NCBI GenBank assembly: GCA_025963815.1
Contig: JAOQAA010000712.1
Span: 1 to 7,669 of the forward strand
Reading direction: 5' to 3'
DNA: 7,669 nucleotides
Source: Capsulimonas sp.
GTDB taxonomy: Bacteria; Armatimonadota; Armatimonadia; Armatimonadales; Capsulimonadaceae
In this document: positions 1 to 6,651 of the stretch, in pieces
How positions within the stretch are numbered: position 1 is the first letter of the stretch
How the letters are laid out: each line of letters begins with the position of its first letter
Notes under the pieces: model-generated
The model's input: the letters and a program-made list of their open reading frames with translations, nothing else
Told to the model about the DNA's origin: nothing
Database searches by the model: none
Translations under genes and position numbers: made by a program

Positions 1-585
1 CATTTTCTCTTCTCCACAAGCCGCCTGCATCTGTTCCCAAATCTCATGATCGTAGATATGGATCGTATTCCGTAAACGCCCTTCGGCCACCAGGACAGGC
101 GCTTGCAGATTTGTGTTAGCGTAAGCACGCCAAACATCGGCAATCGGCTGATAACGCGCAAAGAAGTTCTCAAGTCCACTGACATACCTGCGACGGATTG
201 TCTTCTCGGGGATATTATGTCCGCCCATGCGAACTCTCGATTCCACACGTTTGATCGCCAGGTCTACGGCGGGGAGCCAAAAGAATATCAGTTGGAACTC
301 ATATCCAGACACTTTGAGCGCTTGAATTCTTGGGACGAGACTGCGGCTGGCAAGGGTAGTCTCAAGTGCGAAATCCTGGCGCTCGTCACCCAACCGATCG
401 AGCATGGAGAGGGCGAGGCGACTAGCTTTGATTTCTGCGTGGTCGCGATCAGTGTCAGGCAGTTCACGTGCGATGTCGTCTGCGTTGACGAAGCATGCTT
501 TGTTGCGAACCACTACGCTGGCGGAGGTGGATTTACCGGCGCCGTTTGGGCCGGCTAAAATGAGAATTGTTGGGGGATTTGGCAT
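1..585 (-). CDS. Zeta-toxin family / COG4185-type P-loop kinase, 3' end cut by the window edge
   Basis: Reading leftward from the ATG at 585-583, the frame is open for 195 codons to the window edge with no stop seen. The protein begins MPNPPTILILAGPNGAGKST, a first beta strand plus a Walker A loop (residues 12-20). It continues with NADDIAR (34-40), which carries the acidic pair expected of the catalytic region, then FALETTLASR (72-81), the strand FFWLP (101-105), a basic helix ending in RMGGHNIPEKTIRRRY (119-134), and a C-terminal IYDHEIWEQM (177-186). This order matches zeta-toxin-like ATPases of COG4185. Known zeta toxins phosphorylate UDP-N-acetylglucosamine and related nucleotide sugars; the substrate of this one is unknown. 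Family members are about 190-200 residues, so only the last few are probably missing. There is no strong Shine-Dalgarno, only GAAG about 6 nt upstream. No antitoxin gene is visible. Base composition is roughly half G+C by eye, lower than the neighbouring gene. Confidence 0.88.
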   Translation of the reverse strand, partial: MPNPPTILILAGPNGAGKSTSASVVVRNKACFVNADDIARELPDTDRDHAEIKASRLALSMLDRLGDERQDFALETTLASRSLVPRIQALKVSGYEFQLIFFWLPAVDLAIKRVESRVRMGGHNIPEKTIRRRYVSGLENFFARYQPIADVWRAYANTNLQAPVLVAEGRLRNTIHIYDHEIWEQMQAACGEEKM

Positions 586-600
586 ATTACGCTTCAAATA

Positions 601-641
601 ACAGCGGCGCGGCGGAGCGTATTGCTCGGCCGCGCCGTTGT
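601..641 (-). terminator. Intrinsic terminator-like hairpin after the large secreted-protein gene
   Basis: Arms 605-618 and 624-637 pair at 13 of 14 positions (one G-G mismatch at 614/628) around the loop GTATT. Positions 601-604 also pair with 638-641 (with one G-T pair). On the minus strand the hairpin begins about 24 nt after the TAG at 663-661 and is followed by CTGTTATTT. On the plus strand it is followed by TTGTTTTGT. It could therefore stop transcription in either direction, but the minus strand is the relevant one here. It ends only about 15 nt before the zeta-like gene's ATG, so that gene either depends on readthrough or has a promoter overlapping the hairpin. Confidence 0.72.
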
Positions 642-660
642 TTTGTGCGATGGGCGTTGT

Positions 661-3600
661 CTACTTCTCTAAGCTAATCGCCACGATCTTGATCGAAGGA
701 TCGTTCGGCAGAATCAGCGAGGAGATCTTCACGCTGGGGTCCACGGCGATGGCGTAGTCGCCGAGGTAACACGGGGTGGGGGTGGGGACGCCCTGGACGA
801 TGTGGTAGGGCGACCACCAGCCGGTTTGGCCGTCGGTGGGGGGCGTGAGCCAGTCTTCGATGGTGAGGCTGGCGGACTTGGCCGAGGGGCCAGGGCTGAA
901 GGTGGCGGTGACCGGGGCGCCGCCGGTGGCGGCGGCGAGGATGTGGATCGCTTTGTAGTTGCCGCCGGGCAGGGTGATCTGCTGGCCTTTGCACACCACG
1001 ACGTTGTTCTTGCCGGTGGGGAACAGGAACGAATGGGCGTGGTTGGATTTGGAGCCCTCGCCGCTCTGCCCGGAGTAGTAACCGGCGGGGTAGAGCGGGG
1101 GGCTGGGCTTGGGAGCCAGCAGCGCGATCAGGTCGATTTCACCGGAGCCGTCGGGCGGAAGCATCTCGGCGGGGAGGGCGGCCCCCTTGCCGTCGAAGTC
1201 CACGCCGTCCGTGGCGCCGTCACCGTAGACGCCAGCGGCGTTCGCGGCGGAGGTCAGGTCCACGGGGACGGTAGGGCCGCCCTTGCCGGTGACGGTGATG
1301 ACCATCGGGTAGAGGTCGGTCCCGCGCGAGATCGGGGAGGCGGACTGCCAGGAACCGTCGGGCAGCTGAACGTCCCAGGCCAGGATGTAGCGGCCGGGCT
1401 GATCTGGAGCGCGGAACTTCGCGACGATGTCGCCGTCCGCGCGGCCGGGAAGCACATTCTTGGTCAGGGGCGCCAGCGCGCCGCCGGTCGAGGAGACTTC
1501 CGTTCCGTCCAGGTAGTACCAGTGATAGCCGATCTTGCGGTCGGTCTTGGTCCATGCGGTCGCGCCGAGGTTTTGCACGGCGAGATGCGCTTCGGTGTCC
1601 TTGCCGGCGCTGACGGTGCGCGGGACGTTGGACAGGACGAAGGACGCGGCGGAGTCGCTGTCCGTGACTTGAACCCATTCGTCATGCGTGCCAGCGGTGA
1701 CGATGTCGGCGGACGCGGGCTTCAGGTACCAGTGGATCCGGTACTCGCCGGGCGTGAGCGGCTTATCGGCGGCGGACGCGGCGAGCGTGACAGGGACCGT
1801 CACGACCTGCCCGGGCAGAACGGCCGCGGCGGAGACCGGGACGCCGTCGGAGATGGAGACGGCTTCCAAAGTATCGCCGTTCATCCGCTGGATCTTGTAG
1901 ACGAGCGTGGTCTGTCCGGCGGGCCAGGGCGCGCTGCCGTCGTTGCGGAGGGTGACCTTGGTGTCGTAGCTCGCGCCAGCTCCCAGGACCGTGGGCGTTG
2001 TGGCGCTGAGGAAGGTGACGTCCTGGCGCGTGGTCGCGGCGTCGTCTCCGGCCTTCACGACCGTGACGGGGATCTGGAGCGGAGTGTCCGAGGCGTAGGA
2101 GAACCAGCGGTCCGGGCCCTGCACCATATCGAAGACCAGCGTATAATCGCCAGTCTCCAGGCTGTCGCCATAGCCGTTGATCGCCACCACGCCGACGCTC
2201 AGGGTGATCGAATCGCCCGGCGCCACGTTGCGGCCGAGCGGGACTCGCGGGGCGCTGTCATCGTAGAGGCGGCCATCTTTGTACCAGCGGGGGCAGAGCG
2301 CGTAATCTTCGCCCGCGCGCCACGGCAGGGAGCCAGCGTTCTCGATACGGATCGGGATCTGGTAAAGCCGCTTCTGCTGGATCGTGCGCGGGGCGGCTTC
2401 GCTCAGATACTTGGCGTGCCACTGATGCGCGCCGTTGAACTCGATGGTCTTGAGGCGGGTCTGATCGACATACTGCTGCGCGTACTGCCGCGAGGGGGCC
2501 AGCTCCGTGCCGTGTGTGAAGTCGTTCCAGCTGTCGATGACGATCATGGCCGGATGCGATTCGATCGCCGACGCCCACGACGCCGCGTAGGCGTCCCCGC
2601 CGGCGCGGGAGGTGATGGCCGCGCCATGCGCGCCGCCGGGAGTGACGGTCGCGATGTTATCCACGGACGAGAGAATAATCACCTGGCCGCCATCGGTAAG
2701 CGCTTTGCCGTTGGTATCCGATTGGCCGTCCGCGTCGTACACCAGATAGGCGGGCGGCATCGGATTCCCTTCGGTGGTCGGGAGTTCCAGCGTACATCGG
2801 AACTGGACAGGGATGCGGCTGTAGATGTCGTTGTAATCCGCGCCGTCGGCGCCTGAGCGGCAGACGCCGATCAGAGGGTAATCTTCGCCATCGGCCGCCA
2901 TCTGCTTGAGCGCCTGGACAAGAGCGCTGAGCTCCTTTGTCAGGAGAGGGTCGTCCTTGCGGGCGCGGATCAGCGCGATGTTGATTCCCGCGCGGCGCAG
3001 CTCACTCAGCTGCTGGCGGTGCCAGGAGGCGCGCAGTCCGGAGAACCAGGGGCCCGCGCCGTCCATCGGCTGGTCCATCAGCTGTGTGCGGCCCTGTGCG
3101 TTCCACACGTTTTGCGACGGGGCCTTGCGGCCGTCGGCGTTGTAATCCACGCGGTAGATCGCCATCACCAGCGCGGGCGCCTTGGCGGGCGTCAGCTGCA
3201 GTGATCCGGTCAGCGAGACAGACGGTGCCTGGGGCGTATAGCCGGCGGGGAACTTGGGCGTCAGCGGGTTGCGGCGGGGGCGGGTGTCCACGCCGCTGTT
3301 CGACGCGGTCTGCTCGCCGGGGACGGTGTGGATGCCGCCGGGGACGATCTTGATGGAGCCGCCGCCGGGAAGCTCGATGGAAGTCGGCGGGCCGGTGGTC
3401 GGGTTTTTCACGACCGGCGTCGTGGGCGTTTCGGGAACGATCGGTCCTGGATCTGGCTTGGGCGGCTTGACAGCCTCCGGGGGCGGCGCGGCGAAGGGAG
3501 AATCGGCGGTGTTCGGTTCTTCCGCGGCGGTGGGAGCATTTCCGGTGATGGCTTTGGCGCCGAACGAGGCTCGGGAGATGCTCGGCCATTCGCCGCTCAC

Positions 3601-4305
3601 GACCGAACCGTTGATCAGCGGGAAACGGGTCACGACGCGCGGCGACACGACGGTCTTATCCGATGCTTCGGGAGCGGTTCCACCGGAGGTGAAAACGATG
3701 CTGGCCCACTTTGACGGGTCCTGCACATCCTCCGCGCTCTGCACTCCGGCGGAAAGCGAATAGAACCGGTCGCCGGCGACGGCTGTGGACGAACGGTCGC
3801 GGGAGATCACGTTGAAGCCCCAAGCGGTCCCGTCCTTGGGAGGCTTCGTGACGCCCAATTCCGCCCAGGGAATCGCGATCTCAACCGTGTAGCCCGTATC
3901 GCCGTCGGACGGATCGTTCAGCGTTCCGTCGACTTTGGCGGCGTACTTGTAGGTATAGACGACTTTGGCCTTGGGAATCTTGCCATTGTCTCCGATACTG
4001 AAGTAGGAACCGCCGGCGGCCGAGACAGCCATTTGAAACGTGTGGGGCGTGCGCACCTTCGCGCGTGCGCGATCCGTCTCAAAGAAGATCTCGATATCGT
4101 CGTCCTGCTGTGGCTGCGAGATCGGGGTATTGTTCACGCCGACGACGTTGCGGTCGTTGACCTGGAAGGCTGCGTAGAAGTAATAATCGTCCCAGCTGGT
4201 GTAGAGGGCGGAGACGCGTTTGCCGGCATCGGTTTGAGCGCTTGCGCTGTAGGGAATGAGCGAAAGGGACAGCATCGCCGCCCAGCCGCAGACTTTTCTG
4301 AACAT
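661..4305 (-). CDS. Large secreted multidomain carbohydrate-active-type protein (CBM9-like, GH99/GH71-like region, Ig-like repeats, C-terminal jelly-roll-type module)
   Basis: A 1214-residue exported protein. Residues 1-23 form a signal peptide (FRK, hydrophobic core, ASA cleavage site). Residues about 30-206 resemble a CBM9-like/DOMON-superfamily sugar-binding domain: YYFYAAFQVND, DDDIEIFFETD, GYTVEIAIPWAELG and GTAWGFNVISRD. Residues 255-362 are a Pro/Thr/Gly-rich linker. Residues about 378-618 resemble a short GH99/GH71-like barrel, with a helix ending RRAGINIALIRARKD and the signature SWNDFTHGTELAPSRQY (592-608). Three NBR1/FW-like Ig modules follow (about 644-750, 760-882, 885-1006), each with a conserved NxGxxxW-type core such as NAGSLPW. 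The C-terminal module (about 1012-1214) has VPVDL, VDFDGKGAALPAEMLP and KNNVVVCKGQQITLPGGNY, a pattern found at the ends of bacterial glycosidases. A glycan-binding surface protein is likely; catalysis is doubtful because the barrel motif is altered. The ATG at 4305 is the first possible start, because an in-frame TAA lies at 4314-4312. A promoter abuts the start. Confidence 0.85.
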   Translation of the reverse strand: MFRKVCGWAAMLSLSLIPYSASAQTDAGKRVSALYTSWDDYYFYAAFQVNDRNVVGVNNTPISQPQQDDDIEIFFETDRARAKVRTPHTFQMAVSAAGGSYFSIGDNGKIPKAKVVYTYKYAAKVDGTLNDPSDGDTGYTVEIAIPWAELGVTKPPKDGTAWGFNVISRDRSSTAVAGDRFYSLSAGVQSAEDVQDPSKWASIVFTSGGTAPEASDKTVVSPRVVTRFPLINGSVVSGEWPSISRASFGAKAITGNAPTAAEEPNTADSPFAAPPPEAVKPPKPDPGPIVPETPTTPVVKNPTTGPPTSIELPGGGSIKIVPGGIHTVPGEQTASNSGVDTRPRRNPLTPKFPAGYTPQAPSVSLTGSLQLTPAKAPALVMAIYRVDYNADGRKAPSQNVWNAQGRTQLMDQPMDGAGPWFSGLRASWHRQQLSELRRAGINIALIRARKDDPLLTKELSALVQALKQMAADGEDYPLIGVCRSGADGADYNDIYSRIPVQFRCTLELPTTEGNPMPPAYLVYDADGQSDTNGKALTDGGQVIILSSVDNIATVTPGGAHGAAITSRAGGDAYAASWASAIESHPAMIVIDSWNDFTHGTELAPSRQYAQQYVDQTRLKTIEFNGAHQWHAKYLSEAAPRTIQQKRLYQIPIRIENAGSLPWRAGEDYALCPRWYKDGRLYDDSAPRVPLGRNVAPGDSITLSVGVVAINGYGDSLETGDYTLVFDMVQGPDRWFSYASDTPLQIPVTVVKAGDDAATTRQDVTFLSATTPTVLGAGASYDTKVTLRNDGSAPWPAGQTTLVYKIQRMNGDTLEAVSISDGVPVSAAAVLPGQVVTVPVTLAASAADKPLTPGEYRIHWYLKPASADIVTAGTHDEWVQVTDSDSAASFVLSNVPRTVSAGKDTEAHLAVQNLGATAWTKTDRKIGYHWYYLDGTEVSSTGGALAPLTKNVLPGRADGDIVAKFRAPDQPGRYILAWDVQLPDGSWQSASPISRGTDLYPMVITVTGKGGPTVPVDLTSAANAAGVYGDGATDGVDFDGKGAALPAEMLPPDGSGEIDLIALLAPKPSPPLYPAGYYSGQSGEGSKSNHAHSFLFPTGKNNVVVCKGQQITLPGGNYKAIHILAAATGGAPVTATFSPGPSAKSASLTIEDWLTPPTDGQTGWWSPYHIVQGVPTPTPCYLGDYAIAVDPSVKISSLILPNDPSIKIVAISLEK

Positions 4306-4310
4306 GAAGC

Positions 4311-4339
4311 ATTATAGCCTCGCGGTGACGGTATGTCAA
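4311..4339 (-). promoter_or_regulatory. Consensus sigma-70-type promoter for the large secreted protein, probably leaderless
   Basis: On the minus strand TTGACA (4339-4334) and TATAAT (4316-4311) both match the consensus exactly and are separated by 17 bp. Only GCTTC separates the -10 box from the ATG at 4305. A start point 6-7 nt after the -10 falls on the A or T of the ATG, leaving no room for a Shine-Dalgarno. The in-frame TAA inside the -10 box rules out an upstream start. Confidence 0.85.
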
Positions 4340-4346
4340 TCACCGC

Positions 4347-4375
4347 TGGACACTCATGAACGATTGCGTTATAAT
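4347..4375 (+). promoter_or_regulatory. Sigma-70-type promoter for the TPR-CPBP-DUF167 operon
   Basis: TGGACA (4347-4352, one mismatch to TTGACA) and a perfect TATAAT (4370-4375) are separated by 17 bp on the plus strand. The expected start is near 4381-4383, giving a 5' leader of about 15 nt that just contains the AGGAG ribosome binding site. It faces away from the leftward promoter; the two -35 boxes are 7 bp apart. Confidence 0.82.
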
Positions 4376-4382
4376 AAGAAGC

Positions 4383-4387
4383 AGGAG
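4383..4387 (+). promoter_or_regulatory. Ribosome binding site that fixes the TPR protein start
   Basis: AGGAG lies 9 nt upstream of the ATG at 4397 and downstream of the TATAAT. It shows that translation starts at 4397 rather than at the in-frame ATG at 4256, which lies upstream of the promoter and inside the divergent gene. Confidence 0.8.
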
Positions 4388-4396
4388 TATCTTGTC

Positions 4397-5047
4397 ATGA
4401 TCCGTTCCCGAATCGCCGCCGCGCTTTTTCTCGTCCTTTGCGCTGCGGGGACCGCGCAGGCCGCTCCCCATGTGAAACACGCCGGCGCCGCGCCGCAGTC
4501 CAGCCAAGCACAGGTGGACGGGATCGTCAGCGCCATTGTCGATGACCTTTGGGCGGAGAACGATGAGCACTGGCACCATGGCGATTATGCGCGCATCATT
4601 GCGCTGGACCGGATCATTGTCGGCGCCGATCCCAAGTTTGTCGAATGCTACGCCACCGGCGCGTGGCTGATGGAAAGCCTGGGCAATCTGAATGACGCCG
4701 AGGCGTTCTATCAGATGGGAGCGCGCAATAATCCAAAAGACGCCTATGCGTCCTACAACCTTGGGACGTTTTACTTCCATACGCTGAAGGATTACAAGGC
4801 GGCGGCGCTTGTGCTGCGCAAAGGCGTCCTGAAAAAAGGCGCGGATATCAACGATTGGAAAACGCTCGCGCACGCTTATGAGCGCGCCGGCGACATTAAT
4901 AGCAGCGTCAAGACCTGGAAGGCGATCAAGGCGCATTGGCCCGACGGCCTCGCCGTGGAGCACAACCTGACACGCGTAGTCAGTATTCAGAAATCGGACG
5001 CTGCGGCAAATCGCATTAGCCTTCCTGGACCGCCGCCGCTTCCATGA
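4397..5047 (+). CDS. Secreted tetratricopeptide-repeat protein
   Basis: A 216-residue protein starting MIRSRIAAALFLVLCAAGTA with a signal peptide cleaved after AQA (residue 22). It is probably released to the extracytoplasmic side; no lipobox is evident at the cleavage site. Helical TPR-type repeats run over about 48-80, 83-114 (YATGAWLMESLGNLNDAEAF), 116-149 (ASYNLGTFYFHTLKDYKAAA) and 151-184 (WKTLAHAYERAGDINSSVKT). The tail is Pro-rich (LPGPPPLP). TPR arrays bind protein partners; no catalytic motif is visible and the partner is unknown. Its stop codon overlaps the start of the CPBP gene (ATGA at 5044-5047), so the two are probably translationally coupled and made in fixed proportion. The upstream promoter and AGGAG support this start. 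The TPR assignment is firm; the cellular role is not known. Confidence 0.87.
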   Translation: MIRSRIAAALFLVLCAAGTAQAAPHVKHAGAAPQSSQAQVDGIVSAIVDDLWAENDEHWHHGDYARIIALDRIIVGADPKFVECYATGAWLMESLGNLNDAEAFYQMGARNNPKDAYASYNLGTFYFHTLKDYKAAALVLRKGVLKKGADINDWKTLAHAYERAGDINSSVKTWKAIKAHWPDGLAVEHNLTRVVSIQKSDAAANRISLPGPPPLP

Positions 5048-6651
5048 TCAACCCTCCCCTTTCACCACTGCCAGCCGCGCTGTCACAGCGCCGTCCGATC
5101 TGTCCGACATGGGTCTGGATCGTCTTAGTCTTTTGGGCGCTGTTTCAATGCGCTATCTCGTTTTCACCGCGCCCCCCCGGCATTGTCGGCCGCATGGCGA
5201 AGGCTGCGGAAGGCCGCGTGGATAGCGACGCGTTTCAGGATCTGATGCAGGTAGACCTGGAGGCGAAGAACGCCTTTGTGACGTCTCTCGCCGCTGGCGA
5301 CTCCGCCGCGCCAGACGCCATACAGCTCAAAGACGTGCTTTCCAAAGCAGAAGACCTGGAGCACGGAACGCATAACTCGGTCAGCGCGGTCCGTCGTGTG
5401 ATTGTATTGCGCGCGCTGCTCGGGACGCCCCCGTTCGCCGTCGGCAAAAAGTCCGGCGCGCCGCTCGACGCCTTTGGTAAGGACCTCTCGCCGGGGCTCA
5501 GTCCCAAGGAGCGGTTGAGTACCGTGCGGGAAGGCGCGCTGTGGTCCGCCGCGTTCGATGCCAAAACCCCTCCTCACGTTCGAGAAAAACTGGCCGTTCA
5601 AATCAGAGCGCTGCCGAACATCCGATGGTGGGGCGCCGCGGCCACGGCTGCCATCTACAAATCGACCAGTAATCCCACGGAAACGACGCGCTGGAACATG
5701 ATCGCGCGCAGTCGCGCCATGACCCCGGTGGTCAGTGGCGGCGCCATCCTCCTCGCGCGGGGAATGCTGGCGTTGTTTGGGGCCGGTCTCCTGATCATTC
5801 TGCTGGTGCTTGCCGTCATTCGCCTGAACAATCCCGAAACCATACGTATTTGGCGGATTGAGCCGGCGATTGCCCGAGACGATCGTAAAATCACTGCAGG
5901 CGAGCTGGCGGGCGTATTTATCGTTTATCTGCTGTCTCGGCAAGTCGTTACGCTCATCGCTTCAGGATTCACCGGCTTGGGACACAGCCACGCACTGCAA
6001 TTTCATGGGCTCTTTAGCCACTTTCAGCCCCAAATCGTCCGTATGTCGGCGCAGCAGCGCAATACGCTGGAGGTCGTCCTGGAGGCCTTCGTTTATGTGC
6101 TCACCGCCCTGCCGCCCATTTTTCTCCTGATGGCGATCGCGCGCGGGCGAGGGGCGTCGCTCGCCGACGAGATCGGATGGAATATCCGCTTCAAGGGCGT
6201 GAATTTCCTGTATGGGGTGGCCGGATACGCTCTCGCGACGCCGATCCTGCTTATCGTGGCCCTCATCGGAAAAAAGATTTTTGAACACTCTCCCAGCCCC
6301 GCCAATCCGGTCATTCCTCAGATCGTCGGAGCATCCGGATTGCTCATCCCTCTGCTGCTGCTCATGCTTGCGTCGCTTGCTGCGCCCTTCGTAGAGGAGA
6401 TCTTATTCCGAGGCGTGCTGATGAACGCGCTCCAGATCCGCCTCGGTCCCTGGCCCGCGATCGTCGTTTCTGGGTTGATCTTTGGCTTTGCGCATCCGGT
6501 CGGGCCGGGCGAGCAAATCACAATCGCCGTTCTGGGTATGGTGTTCGCCTGGATGACGCAGACGCGTCAGTCGCTGCTGCCGTCGATGACGGCGCACTTC
6601 GTCAATAACTTCACGACGACTCTGCTATTGCTGGCGGTGATGTCGGGATGA
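5044..6651 (+). CDS. CPBP-family (CAAX/Rce1-like) intramembrane metalloprotease with an extra N-terminal extracytoplasmic domain
   Basis: A 535-residue polytopic membrane protein. The C-terminal part (about 285-535) has the CPBP (Abi) signatures: EEILFR (E451, E452, R456), FGFAH (F480, H484) and HFVNN (H518, N522). In the family these glutamates and histidines form the active site. All key residues are present, so activity is plausible. Before it lie one transmembrane helix (about 22-40) preceded by RR, a mostly soluble region of about 190 residues (41-232), and a second helix (about 236-259) followed by basic residues. Positive-inside charge therefore places the soluble region outside the cytoplasm. 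That region resembles nothing I recognise. Ordinary CPBP proteins are about 200-300 residues, so this is a long form. Bacterial members act in prenyl-protein-like processing, bacteriocin immunity or regulated proteolysis; the substrate here is unknown. No Shine-Dalgarno is seen; coupling through the ATGA overlap is likely at both ends of the gene. Confidence 0.87.
   Translation: MINPPLSPLPAALSQRRPICPTWVWIVLVFWALFQCAISFSPRPPGIVGRMAKAAEGRVDSDAFQDLMQVDLEAKNAFVTSLAAGDSAAPDAIQLKDVLSKAEDLEHGTHNSVSAVRRVIVLRALLGTPPFAVGKKSGAPLDAFGKDLSPGLSPKERLSTVREGALWSAAFDAKTPPHVREKLAVQIRALPNIRWWGAAATAAIYKSTSNPTETTRWNMIARSRAMTPVVSGGAILLARGMLALFGAGLLIILLVLAVIRLNNPETIRIWRIEPAIARDDRKITAGELAGVFIVYLLSRQVVTLIASGFTGLGHSHALQFHGLFSHFQPQIVRMSAQQRNTLEVVLEAFVYVLTALPPIFLLMAIARGRGASLADEIGWNIRFKGVNFLYGVAGYALATPILLIVALIGKKIFEHSPSPANPVIPQIVGASGLLIPLLLLMLASLAAPFVEEILFRGVLMNALQIRLGPWPAIVVSGLIFGFAHPVGPGEQITIAVLGMVFAWMTQTRQSLLPSMTAHFVNNFTTTLLLLAVMSG

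Noticed and set aside
103..558. A 151-codon open frame on the plus strand
   Set aside because: It is antisense to the zeta-like kinase, which has a Walker A motif and family signatures. The plus-strand product resembles nothing.
802..2856. A 684-codon open frame on the plus strand
   Set aside because: It lies wholly antisense to the large secreted-protein gene, whose opposite frame shows clear domains. The antisense translation is Gly/Arg/Asp-rich with no motif, as expected from G+C-rich DNA.
3254..3763. A 169-codon plus-strand frame with Gly/Val-rich sequence
   Set aside because: It is antisense to the Pro/Gly-rich linker of the large protein; the composition simply mirrors that linker.
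4256..4396. N-terminal extension of the TPR protein from the ATG at 4256
   Set aside because: The extension would overlap the divergent gene and lie upstream of the TATAAT promoter. The ATG at 4397 has AGGAG and is followed at once by a good signal peptide.
4340..4963. A 207-codon open frame on the minus strand
   Set aside because: It is antisense to the TPR gene and its end runs through the promoter region. No domain is visible.
5164..5943. A 259-codon open frame on the minus strand
   Set aside because: It is antisense to the CPBP gene, has no recognisable motif and has no ribosome binding site. It is a shadow frame.
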